Assembly: GCA_028706695.1 (NCBI GenBank)
Contig: JAQTVU010000003.1
Coordinates: 1 to 26,510 of the forward strand
Source of the DNA: Mycobacterium sp.
GTDB lineage: Bacteria > Actinomycetota > Actinomycetes > Mycobacteriales > Mycobacteriaceae
Direction: 5' to 3'
DNA length: 26,510 nt
Shown here: positions 1 to 6,363 of the stretch, one piece after another
Numbering within the stretch: position 1 is the stretch's first letter
Layout of the letters: each line of letters begins with the position of its first letter
The notes under the pieces: generated by a model
What the model was told of the DNA's origin: nothing
The model's database searches: none
The model's input: the letters and a program-made list of their open reading frames with translations, nothing else
Made by a program: the position numbers and the translations under genes

Positions 1-6
1 GCGTGT

Positions 7-16
7 GTGCATGCAC
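7..16. repeat. GTGCATGCAC palindrome downstream of the tpg-like gene
   Basis: A perfect 10-base palindrome sits between the window edge and the stop codon of the tpg-like gene. It matches the core of the palindromes found upstream of tap, around parA and upstream of the gene at 12122, so it is counted as one member of that dispersed family. On its own it is short and could be chance. Confidence 0.35.
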
Positions 17-50
17 GCACCACTGCACGCAAAGCCCGCGCCGGGTGGGG

Positions 51-743
51 TCAGTGGATCGTCACGTCGGTGATCGCCTCCACCTCAAACCACCGCTCAG
101 CCTCACCAGCCCAATCCACCTGCTCAGCAATCGCCGGCCCCAACACATCACCCAACGCGTCCCAGTCACCCACCGCATAAGCCGCCAGCGCCTCGTCGGC
201 TTCGGGTGGGTCCAGGGTCACGTCCGCGGTCAGCACTCGCGGGTAGGGCTCCCCGTTGGCCCACAGGGTGCCTACGACGTCGGCCACGATCCGCACCGAG
301 CGCGGCGAGAGTGGCCGGCCTTGATCACGCCAGCGTGGCACGGCCCGCGGGTTGACACCGGCCTGTCGCGCGAATGCGTTCACGCCGCCGGCCTGGTCGA
401 TGCGGGCCTGGCGGTCCAGACGGGTTTGATCGGCTCCGCGCGGTGTGCGGTCCAGGCGTGCGTTGCGCCGGATGGTCGCCTCTGCGGGCCTGTGCCCGGT
501 TTCTCGCTCAATGCGGCGCGCCATTTCGGCAGCACCGCGGCGGGCGGCCTCGGCGCGTCTGGCCCGCTCCGAGCGGGTGCGCCAGCGCCCCCCCAGCTCG
601 CGCAGCTTACGGCCCACCAGCGACCGAAACGCCGACCCGAAGCCGCCGCCGGCGGTTGACGGGGTGACCTGGCCGGGTGCTGCTGGCTGTCGTGCCGGCC
701 GCGGTGTCTGGCCTGATTCGGACGGCAGTCCCCAGTGCTCCAC
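51..743 (-). CDS. Tpg-like telomere terminal protein (putative)
   Basis: A 230-residue basic protein starting at GTG 743, three bases after the tap stop, so the two are almost certainly translated together. In Streptomyces linear replicons tap lies directly upstream of tpg, and Tpg is the terminal protein bound to the 5' DNA ends. Seen here: an Arg-rich N-terminal third (about residues 35-110), an HTH-like segment at about 119-140 (GGVNAFARQAGVNPRAVPRW) that lines up with the HTH of Tpg, and a C-terminal FEVEAITDVTI (219-229) like the acidic and hydrophobic tail of Tpg. It is longer than the roughly 185-residue Streptomyces Tpg because of its N-terminal extension. The assignment rests on position, HTH and tail; overall similarity looks low. 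The alternative is an HTH protein merely co-transcribed with tap. Confidence 0.55.
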   Translation of the reverse strand: MEHWGLPSESGQTPRPARQPAAPGQVTPSTAGGGFGSAFRSLVGRKLRELGGRWRTRSERARRAEAARRGAAEMARRIERETGHRPAEATIRRNARLDRTPRGADQTRLDRQARIDQAGGVNAFARQAGVNPRAVPRWRDQGRPLSPRSVRIVADVVGTLWANGEPYPRVLTADVTLDPPEADEALAAYAVGDWDALGDVLGPAIAEQVDWAGEAERWFEVEAITDVTIH

Positions 744-746
744 GGC

Positions 747-2600
747 TCAGTCCTCGCCGACGATCCGCTTGACGCGGTACTTGCCGTTGGCGTCGGAATT
801 CTCGGTCAGCACCGCAGGGTCCAGATCGGCCGGGATGCGGTACACGAACGTGTCGATGTCGCGCGCCGCGATCGGGTACAAGTCCAGCGTGGTGGCAATG
901 TGGGTGGCGTAACGCAGTGCGCGCCAACGGGTATCGGCGTGGATGGTGGCCGCCCACACCGGCTGCTGGTAGTGCCGCTGACCTGGTGGGTGCTGCCCGC
1001 CGGCCATGCGCCCGAGAAACGCCTTGTAGATGTTCTTGATGGTGTCGATTTGATCCTGTCGGCCGGCGGCGGTCGCCTCAGCCAGCTTGGCCCGCAGAAT
1101 GTCGGCCCACGTGCGCAATAGCCGCCCGTGCTGCGGCCACACCCACGCACCGTCAATACGCAGCTCGCCGGCCGACAACCCGGCCCCGCCGTCCTCAACC
1201 GGCGCGACGAGGTGCTGAACGGCCCGTGTAGTGGTCCAGAACGTCGCCGGGCCATCCCACTGCATGTAGCCGTGCGGCAGCGGCAGACGCCGGCTCAGCC
1301 CGTCTAACGAGGCCGCTGGCGGTGTGGTCACCCGCCACAACCCGTACGGCGGGTTCTTCTCGGCGAACACCGCCGGATCGGCCTTGCTTAGCTCGATCGG
1401 CACACCGCCGTAGCCGAGTTCGACCTGGCCAGCGCTGGCCAGATACGCCGCCCGCTGATCGACCTCGACATCGACGCGATCGCCCTTCGCGTCGTGGGGC
1501 ATCTTCTTCCAGTTCTCGATATCAGGGTCCAGCCGCGGCGTCTCGGCATACACCGTGTCCGGCAGCGGGCACGCCTCGATCCGGTGCGCCGAGCGGCCCC
1601 GCCGGCGCACCGCGTCCAACAACGCCGCCCCTACCGACGCCGGCCGCGCCGCCGGCAACACACCCTCGCCGAACTCGGCCACCCAGGCGATCCGCTCACC
1701 CAGCACCGCCGCCGCGGCGTCCTCATCGGCGGGCAGCTCCGTCTCCGTCCCGCGAGTGCCAGCCACACCGAGGTCTTTCGGGCGCTGCCCGGCCGGATCG
1801 AGCCACAAAAACGGCAACAAGATCAGATGCACCCGGCGTCCATCGGCGGTGGATTCAGTGCCCGGCTCCGCGTCAGCACGGTTGAACACCGCGGTGAACC
1901 AACCGGCCTTCGCCGCGGTCACCTGACAGCCGAACACCTTGCCCACTGCCGCCGATAGGTCATCGGAGGCTGTTGGTGGTCTCTTCGGCGGGGTCATACC
2001 TGCCGCCACCAGCGCCGGCGCGGTGATCCACACCTGCGGCGTCTGCGCCGGCTTGGTCGGCCAGCGGTGCCACACAAACCGCGCCAGGTCCGCGCCCGTG
2101 GGCAGTGGCCCGCGAGTCAACACCACACCGGAAGGGGTCAGCGCGCCCCGGCTCGTCAGGATCGCCACTCGAGTATCAGCGCTCGCCGACACGCCCGACC
2201 ACCGCCGCGCCCCCGGCCGCCATTCCGGCTCGCCCTCACTGGCCTGCTGAGCGGGACCGGCGTCGTCGCCGCGCTGGCCGCTCACATCATCGACACCCTC
2301 AACGCCGGTATCGGCGACCGTGGCCTGCACGCACACCCACGCCGCCACCGAGGCCGCCAGCCACCCGCGGGTATAGCCGCCACTGTCGCGGCCGGCGTCA
2401 CCAATCACCACATCGGGCTCGGGGAATCCCGCTGGGATCGCCGACCGCGCGATCCGGGCTAACACCTGCTGACGCGACAACGCCGCCACCGTCGCCGGTT
2501 CCCCGCGTGACTCCACCAGCCACGCCAGAAACGCGTCCACGTCGTCGTCGCCGGCAGGCACCCGATACGTCCGCCCACCAGTCGAAATCACATGCTCCAT
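747..2600 (-). CDS. tap: Telomere-associated protein Tap
   Basis: A 617-residue protein starting at ATG 2600, with AGGGAG nine bases upstream. In Streptomyces, Tap binds telomeric single-stranded DNA folds and recruits the terminal protein Tpg to replicate linear ends; those Tap proteins are about 740 residues. The C-terminal half shows the family pattern I recall from actinobacterial Tap: VDQRAAYLASAG (about residues 380-391), GLWRVTTPP, WVWPQHGRLLRTWADILRA, IKNIYKAFLGRMAGG (about 521-535) and RDIDTFVYRI (about 580-589). These three segments fall in the order and spacing of motifs A, B and C of family B DNA polymerases. The N-terminal 130 residues are less conserved. It is the first gene of the tap-tpg operon, under the palindromic promoter region at 2625-2684. 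Confidence 0.8.
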   Translation of the reverse strand: MEHVISTGGRTYRVPAGDDDVDAFLAWLVESRGEPATVAALSRQQVLARIARSAIPAGFPEPDVVIGDAGRDSGGYTRGWLAASVAAWVCVQATVADTGVEGVDDVSGQRGDDAGPAQQASEGEPEWRPGARRWSGVSASADTRVAILTSRGALTPSGVVLTRGPLPTGADLARFVWHRWPTKPAQTPQVWITAPALVAAGMTPPKRPPTASDDLSAAVGKVFGCQVTAAKAGWFTAVFNRADAEPGTESTADGRRVHLILLPFLWLDPAGQRPKDLGVAGTRGTETELPADEDAAAAVLGERIAWVAEFGEGVLPAARPASVGAALLDAVRRRGRSAHRIEACPLPDTVYAETPRLDPDIENWKKMPHDAKGDRVDVEVDQRAAYLASAGQVELGYGGVPIELSKADPAVFAEKNPPYGLWRVTTPPAASLDGLSRRLPLPHGYMQWDGPATFWTTTRAVQHLVAPVEDGGAGLSAGELRIDGAWVWPQHGRLLRTWADILRAKLAEATAAGRQDQIDTIKNIYKAFLGRMAGGQHPPGQRHYQQPVWAATIHADTRWRALRYATHIATTLDLYPIAARDIDTFVYRIPADLDPAVLTENSDANGKYRVKRIVGED

Positions 2601-2624
2601 CGCACAAGGCTCCCTCTCACCACA

Positions 2625-2684
2625 GGGTTGCATGTATCTTAGCATGCAACCCTACTTGCATGTTTACGTGCACGTAGGCATGCA
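2625..2684 (-). promoter_or_regulatory. Nested palindromic operator/promoter region of tap-tpg
   Basis: Two palindromic structures lie just upstream of tap. GGGTTGCATG (2625-2634) and CATGCAACCC (2643-2652) form a perfect 10-base inverted repeat with an 8-base spacer that holds a TAAGAT-type -10 box on the minus strand. Next to it, the 12-base palindrome TACGTGCACGTA (2665-2676) is flanked by TGCATG (2657-2662) and CATGCA (2679-2684). The cores match repeats near parA and 12122. An operator that blocks polymerase is the natural reading; no clear -35 box was found. Confidence 0.55.
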
Positions 2685-2688
2685 CTGT

Positions 2689-4128
2689 TCATGGTGTGCC
2701 CCAGCAGTCGTCACACACGTGCGCGCGGTGGGCGGGCATATAGCGGCGGTGCGGCGCGTCTGGTGCGCCACAGCATGAGCACGCAGCCGTAGTTGCCGTT
2801 GTCGCTGCCGCGGCGGGCGTTGGCGACACGCGCCGGCGCGGTGTCGCCGTCTGTCGGTCGGCGCGGCGCTGACGGGCATCGACAATCGCCTGGTGCACGT
2901 ACGCCTTCGCCGCGGCGATCCGTGCCCGCTGCGGTGCAGTGAACTCCACCGTCGACGTTGACGGCTTCACTGGCGCCCTGCGGTCCTGCTCCAGGCCGGC
3001 GGCTCTGCCGCCGTCAACCGGGCTGGTGGCGGCGGGACGTGCAGGCAGGCGGCGCAGCCGCGCCGCCAGGAACGCACCAGGCCGCTCGATCTGATCCGGC
3101 CAGGACCAGCCAGTAGCCCGCATATCTGCGTCCAGCGCTGCACGCACGTCCCGCGCGGTCCAGACTGCCGGGTCGATGCCAGCGGAGGTTAGCGCGTCGC
3201 ATACAGCGCCAATATGGCCGCGGCTGAGACCGTGGCAGAGTCCTCGGCGACCGTACGCGTTGCCCACCAACTCATCCGCCAGCCGTTGCACCGCCAGCGG
3301 ACGCGGCGTGGCGCGCCAGCGCCGCCGCTGGCGGGGTTGATCGGAGGGTGAAACATGCTCGCGTGCGCGCCCGCGCACGCTTGGTGAGTAACTCTCTACG
3401 AGAGGTAAAAGACAACTACCCGCCTTCGGCGGTAGGTGGACATTCCCCACAGAATCAGCCGCCGCCACCGGGACGGGCCGGCGGCTCACCAGATGCCAAA
3501 TGGACGGCCGATTGCCGGCTGTGTGGCCCGAGCTGGAACCGTGCCCCCGCGCGGCCTCCACCGCCCACCCGGCCGCTCCGAGCACCTGCCACGCCCGGCT
3601 AACCGTCTTAGCCGCACAACCCACTGTGCGCGCGATCCGCGCCCTGGTGACCGCCGCATTGCGGCCCGTCCCGTGATCGGCGAAACCCGCCCACAACACC
3701 GCGACCGCCACCACCGTGGCCGACGTGATCGACACCCGCACCGACGCGCACACCGCCGCGAAATCCGGCGACGCCGCCCACGCCCGCACATCATCCAGCC
3801 AACCGTCACGCGACAACCACACCGGCGTCGCCGGGTCGGCCTCACCCTGCCGTTCGATCCACGCCCGGCGCGCCTCCGCAGCGCGCACCTTTCGCAGCCG
3901 ATCCGACACCGCACCGCTGCACGGTGAACCCACCGCGGTAATGACCTCAGCACGCCCGAACCGAGCCGGCGACGACGCCGCTATGCGCCTAGCGCGCGAT
4001 CCTGACGACGGCGCTACGCGCATAGCGCGCCGCGCGCCACCAGGGAATTGATTACGGTTTAGATCACGGTTTCGCGCGTCCCCTCGTAACTGGTACGGGT
4101 ATGCGCTACCGTGAGACGAGTCCGGCAA
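2689..4128 (-). CDS. Winged-helix plasmid replication initiator (Rep, copy 1)
   Basis: The start chosen is TTG 4128, because GAAGGGA lies six bases upstream and the equivalent site is used by the paralogue at 21261-22787; this gives 479 residues. A helix-turn-helix with wing spans about 130-217 (RARIARTVGCAAKTVSRAWQ, then a hairpin with GNRPSIWHLV). A second conserved block near 300-385 ends in ERPGAFLAARLRRLP, a phrase common in actinobacterial plasmid Rep proteins. The tail has two CxxC pairs (CSCC about 450-453 and CDDC about 472-475) that would bind zinc. Rep proteins of this kind bind the origin and load helicase. The gene sits between tap and the CopG-like gene, behind a structured leader. 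GTG or ATG starts further in, such as one near 4025, are possible but lack a good ribosome-binding site. Confidence 0.6.
   Translation of the reverse strand: MPDSSHGSAYPYQLRGDARNRDLNRNQFPGGARRAMRVAPSSGSRARRIAASSPARFGRAEVITAVGSPCSGAVSDRLRKVRAAEARRAWIERQGEADPATPVWLSRDGWLDDVRAWAASPDFAAVCASVRVSITSATVVAVAVLWAGFADHGTGRNAAVTRARIARTVGCAAKTVSRAWQVLGAAGWAVEAARGHGSSSGHTAGNRPSIWHLVSRRPVPVAAADSVGNVHLPPKAGSCLLPLVESYSPSVRGRAREHVSPSDQPRQRRRWRATPRPLAVQRLADELVGNAYGRRGLCHGLSRGHIGAVCDALTSAGIDPAVWTARDVRAALDADMRATGWSWPDQIERPGAFLAARLRRLPARPAATSPVDGGRAAGLEQDRRAPVKPSTSTVEFTAPQRARIAAAKAYVHQAIVDARQRRADRQTATPRRRVSPTPAAAATTATTAACSCCGAPDAPHRRYMPAHRAHVCDDCWGTP
4107..4112 (+). promoter_or_regulatory. Possible -10 box of the antisense RNA at rep copy 1
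   Basis: TACCGT fits the TANNNT rule of mycobacterial SigA -10 boxes and is placed, relative to the Rep start, as the TACCCT box is at rep copy 2. No good -35 box lies 16-19 bases upstream, so this promoter is supported mainly by analogy. Confidence 0.35.
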
Positions 4129-4134
4129 GACACG

Positions 4135-4141
4135 TCCCTTC
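4135..4141 (-). promoter_or_regulatory. Ribosome-binding site of rep copy 1, paired inside a hairpin
   Basis: GAAGGGA on the minus strand lies six bases before TTG 4128 and is part of the small stem formed with CCCC at 4142-4145. It decides the start of the Rep protein. The homologous GAAGGGA at 22796-22802 is held in a longer eight-pair stem. Confidence 0.5.
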
Positions 4142-4199
4142 GGGGAAAGGTGCGAAAGCACCGTGAGTCGAAGTTGACGCTTCGGCTCGAACCAGACGG

Positions 4200-4228
4200 C
4201 CCCTGCCTCTAGGTGGGGGTTTCGTCGT
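4200..4228 (+). terminator. Terminator-like hairpin at the end of the antisense RNA
   Basis: CCCCC (4200-4204) pairs with GGGGG (4216-4220) around a partly paired 11-base middle, and TTTCGTCGT follows. The T-run is short, as is usual in high-GC actinobacteria, so efficiency is uncertain. Confidence 0.45.
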
Positions 4229-4288
4229 CTAGCGGGTCATTCGCACATCTATTCAGATGTCTTTTTTCCGCGTTGAGCTGCGGGAAAG

Positions 4289-4507
4289 TCACATCGCCAG
4301 CGGCAGCCCCTCCCCCTGGTCCTGGTCGCGCCCAAGCTCGCGAACCAGCTCAGGCAGACCCACGTGCATTGCGAGAACGTCGGCGACGTACTGGCCCATC
4401 GGAATTCCGCGGGCAGCGGCTTCGCACCGGACGATGTCGTAGACGGCCTTGTTGGGCCGCGTCATGATCTGGGCGCGCTCGCCCTTCCACGTGCTGCGAT
4501 GGGCCAT
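4289..4507 (-). CDS. CopG-like ribbon-helix-helix regulator, candidate copy-number repressor
   Basis: A 72-residue protein from ATG 4507. The core RAQIMTRPNKAVYDIVRCEA followed by ARGIPMGQYVADVLAMHVG has the beta-strand, helix, turn, helix pattern of RHH/CopG DNA-binding proteins. It lies directly upstream of the rep leader on the same strand, so the order is RHH protein, antisense RNA, Rep; this is the order copG-RNAII-repB of rolling-circle plasmid pMV158, although the Rep here is of a different type. A role as repressor of the rep promoter follows from that order and is not shown. The ribosome-binding site is weak (GGTGGCAG about ten bases upstream). A longer form starting upstream at 4615 is possible but its extra N-terminus does not look conserved. 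An antitoxin role is the main alternative, but no toxin gene is adjacent. Confidence 0.6.
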   Translation of the reverse strand: MAHRSTWKGERAQIMTRPNKAVYDIVRCEAAARGIPMGQYVADVLAMHVGLPELVRELGRDQDQGEGLPLAM

Positions 4508-4935
4508 AGCTGTGACTCTGCCACCGGCCCGCGGCGTTAACTGATAACGACACGCTGGGCAGCGCTCGGAATTTCGCATGGCATTGACGTAAGCGGGTTT
4601 CGGAGACGTTCTCAAGAGGACCCAAATCCGGGCATGTGTCGCACCGGCCGGTGGTCGCTAAGGCGTTTTTATAGCTGGGAGGGTATTTGGACGCTTACGT
4701 CGCCGCAGACTCAGATAAGTTCGAGAATGAAGCCCCGCGCCGCGAGCGATGTATGCACCGATGTATCTGCGCCGGGAAACCGTAATAGGACGCGCGCCCT
4801 GGTAATAAGGGGCCGGTAATGGTTGCGCGACCGCGGGTCAGAGTTTGCGGGCAAATAGTTGCACACCGCACTTGCTAAACGTGCGTGTGTGCGCGCTCGG
4901 GTGCGTGCATGCCGACGCGCATGTGCACATGCCAG
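4508..4935. other. Gene-free stretch between the copG-like gene and the partition operon; repeats at 4855-4935
   Basis: No convincing coding region. The middle (about 4660-4820) has lower GC than its surroundings, for example TTTTTATAGC near 4666. The end nearest the partition genes (4855-4935) holds TAGTTGCAC and several GTGCG/TGCATGC/TGTGCACATGC elements that resemble those upstream of parA; TGTGCACA is palindromic. A centromere-like cluster downstream of the par genes is the likeliest reading. Confidence 0.45.
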
Positions 4936-5271
4936 CTAGAGTGCGTCGGCGGCGGGCACACCAACCTGATCGAAATATTCGTCAAGTGCTTCTTCGACGA
5001 TATTGGTTACCGCGCAGTTCTGGTCTTTCAACCATTCGAGGCGCTTGTGTGCGTCAGGCGTGATGTAGGTGTTGAGCGCGATCTTTTTCGGCTCCTTACG
5101 GCGGGCGAGCTTGGCAAGGCGGGTTGAGTCGGCTTCCTGCGCTGCGGCGGCTGTGTCGTCGGTAGGGTCGGGTTGGACGCGCTCGGCTTCGCGGCGGCGT
5201 TCTTCGCGGGTGGGGCGGGTGCTGACGCCTTGACGGTCGCCGAGGCCGGGGGCCTTGCTGCTGCTAGACAC
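4936..5271 (-). CDS. Small RHH partition partner of ParA (ParB-like centromere-binding protein)
   Basis: A 111-residue protein. GTG 5271 overlaps the end of parA by eight bases and has AAAGGA nine bases upstream. The N-terminal 65 residues are charged and probably disordered; the C-terminal part (KKIALNTYITPDAHKRLEWL, then NCAVTNIVEEALDEYFDQ) fits a ribbon-helix-helix fold. Small ParA systems usually pair with such a protein, which binds repeats near the operon, represses it, and stimulates ParA ATPase through its flexible tail. Repeats on both sides (4855-4935 and 6045-6114) are the candidate binding sites. The family is inferred from fold pattern and position. Confidence 0.65.
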   Translation of the reverse strand: MSSSSKAPGLGDRQGVSTRPTREERRREAERVQPDPTDDTAAAAQEADSTRLAKLARRKEPKKIALNTYITPDAHKRLEWLKDQNCAVTNIVEEALDEYFDQVGVPAADAL

Positions 5272-6040
5272 TGGCGTTGATCCTTTCTGCGATGGTGGCT
5301 GCGACGCGGCGGTAGTCGGTGGTGGCGTCGCCGGCTGGGTCGTGCAGGGCTACCGGGATTTGTCTGGCGATCGCTTCGCCCACGCGCACCCGTAGCCGGA
5401 TTTCGCCGAGGTACTCGGCGGGCCAATCGGCGCGAATCCGCTCGCGGACGTTCTTGTCGAGCATGTTGCGGCCGTCGTAGCGGGTGACGAGTACGTGGCG
5501 GATATCCAACCGTGGGTTCAGTGACTCTTGGATGTCGAGCACTGCGTTGCCGAGCTTGCGCATGGCGTCGAGCTCGAAGTCGCCGGGAGTGACGGCGGCG
5601 ATCACGTCGTCAGCGGCGGCCAGGGCGGCGATCGTCAACTCGCCCAGCGCCGGCGGGCAGTCGATCAGCACGACGTCGTAGCCATCTGTCTGTTCGAGCT
5701 GGCGGGCAAGCCGGGCCTGCCCGCCAGGGCCGAGGCCGGCGTCCAGAGAGCGCAGCGCGAGCGTGGCGGGGGCGATGTCGAAGCCGAACGCCGTTTTCTT
5801 GATGACGTCCCGCAGCGGCACACGCTCGGAGCGCTCGACGTGCAGCACCTCGTACATGCTGGCGTCGTCGCCGCTGACCGTGATCCCCAGTCCGCTCGTA
5901 GCGTGCGCCTGCTGGTCGAGGTCGACGACGAGCACCGACAACGCCGCACAGGCGAACTCATAGGCCAAATTTATGGTGGTTGTCGTCTTCCCCACGCCGC
6001 CCTTCTGCATGGCGACCGCGAGCGTCCGGCGTGCTGTCAT
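5264..6040 (-). CDS. parA: ParA-type partition ATPase
   Basis: A 258-residue protein from ATG 6040. The deviant Walker A motif KGGVGKTTTT lies at about residues 13-22, the A' region VLVVDLDQQAHAT at about 37-49 and Walker B VVLIDCPPALG at about 111-121, all diagnostic of ParA/MinD ATPases that move plasmid copies apart on the nucleoid. The length and absence of an N-terminal HTH put it with the small ParA proteins that rely on their partner for DNA-specific repression. ATG 6040 has no ribosome-binding site; a TACGCT -10 box ends seven bases before it, so the mRNA is probably leaderless. Promoter and start lie inside or next to a 14-base inverted repeat. Confidence 0.92.
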   Translation of the reverse strand: MTARRTLAVAMQKGGVGKTTTTINLAYEFACAALSVLVVDLDQQAHATSGLGITVSGDDASMYEVLHVERSERVPLRDVIKKTAFGFDIAPATLALRSLDAGLGPGGQARLARQLEQTDGYDVVLIDCPPALGELTIAALAAADDVIAAVTPGDFELDAMRKLGNAVLDIQESLNPRLDIRHVLVTRYDGRNMLDKNVRERIRADWPAEYLGEIRLRVRVGEAIARQIPVALHDPAGDATTDYRRVAATIAERINASV

Positions 6041-6044
6041 GCAC

Positions 6045-6086
6045 ACGAGCGTAGTTGCACGCGCACGAGCACGCAACTACGCTCGT
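6045..6086. promoter_or_regulatory. Inverted repeat with overlapping, oppositely directed promoters at parA
   Basis: Arms 6045-6058 and 6073-6086 are a perfect 14-base inverted repeat with a 14-base spacer. On the minus strand it holds TTGCGT, 17 bases, TACGCT, then seven bases to the parA ATG. On the plus strand the same symmetry gives TTGCAC (6055-6060), 17 bases, TACGCT (6078-6083), pointing to 6364. The two promoters occupy the same DNA, so only one could be bound at a time, and a dimeric repressor on the repeat would shut both. Confidence 0.7.
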
Positions 6087-6114
6087 AAGCGTGCATGTGA
6101 GCACGCACGCTTAC
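6085..6114. repeat. Second inverted repeat upstream of parA
   Basis: GTAAGCGTGC (6085-6094) and GCACGCTTAC (6105-6114) are perfect 10-base arms with a 10-base spacer. The repeat abuts the larger one at 6045-6086 and shares the GCGTGC/GCACGC core. Candidate operator or centromere for the RHH partner of ParA. Confidence 0.6.
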
Positions 6115-6363
6115 ATGCTGAGTGAGGGAGGTCGAATCATCAATGCTTTGCTGTCCTCTTGACACGGGGGTTACGCTCGGCTCAAGCGTGCGAAGCGGAA
6201 GCGCGGACGAGCGGTTTTCCCCGGCAGAAATAGCTGGTAAGCAGGTAATAGCGAGTTTCGCTCATTCTCGTATGCGTAGCGGGGTTGCACGCCCCCGGTT
6301 TCCAGCCCTGACCTGCGGTGGTAGTAGCTACCGTCTCATATTGCCAACCCGCGAGGGGGAGCT

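Larger units (their letters stand above)
4119..4228 (+). ncRNA. Predicted counter-transcribed RNA opposite the rep copy 1 leader
   Basis: The plus strand folds into a row of hairpins with loops that are stable only in this orientation: TCCC-TTCG-GGGA (4135-4146, a UUCG tetraloop), GGTGC-GAAA-GCACC (4149-4162, a GNRA loop), GAGTCGAAG-TTGACG-CTTCGGCTC (4165-4188, nine pairs including one T.G), and a G/C-rich hairpin at 4200-4220 followed by TTTCGTCGT. The RNA would cover the ribosome-binding site and leader of rep, as antisense copy-number RNAs do (for example RNAII of pMV158). The same design recurs at 22778-22910. The exact ends are inferred. Confidence 0.5.

Noticed and set aside
4119..4228. 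The structured region with GGCTCGAACC looked like a tRNA T-arm.
   Set aside because: No acceptor stem or anticodon arm can be drawn, and the homologous element at 22778-22910 lacks the motif; the antisense-RNA reading explains both.
4289..4507. Considered an antitoxin of a type II toxin-antitoxin pair.
   Set aside because: No small toxin-like gene lies next to it on the same strand; the rep leader follows directly.
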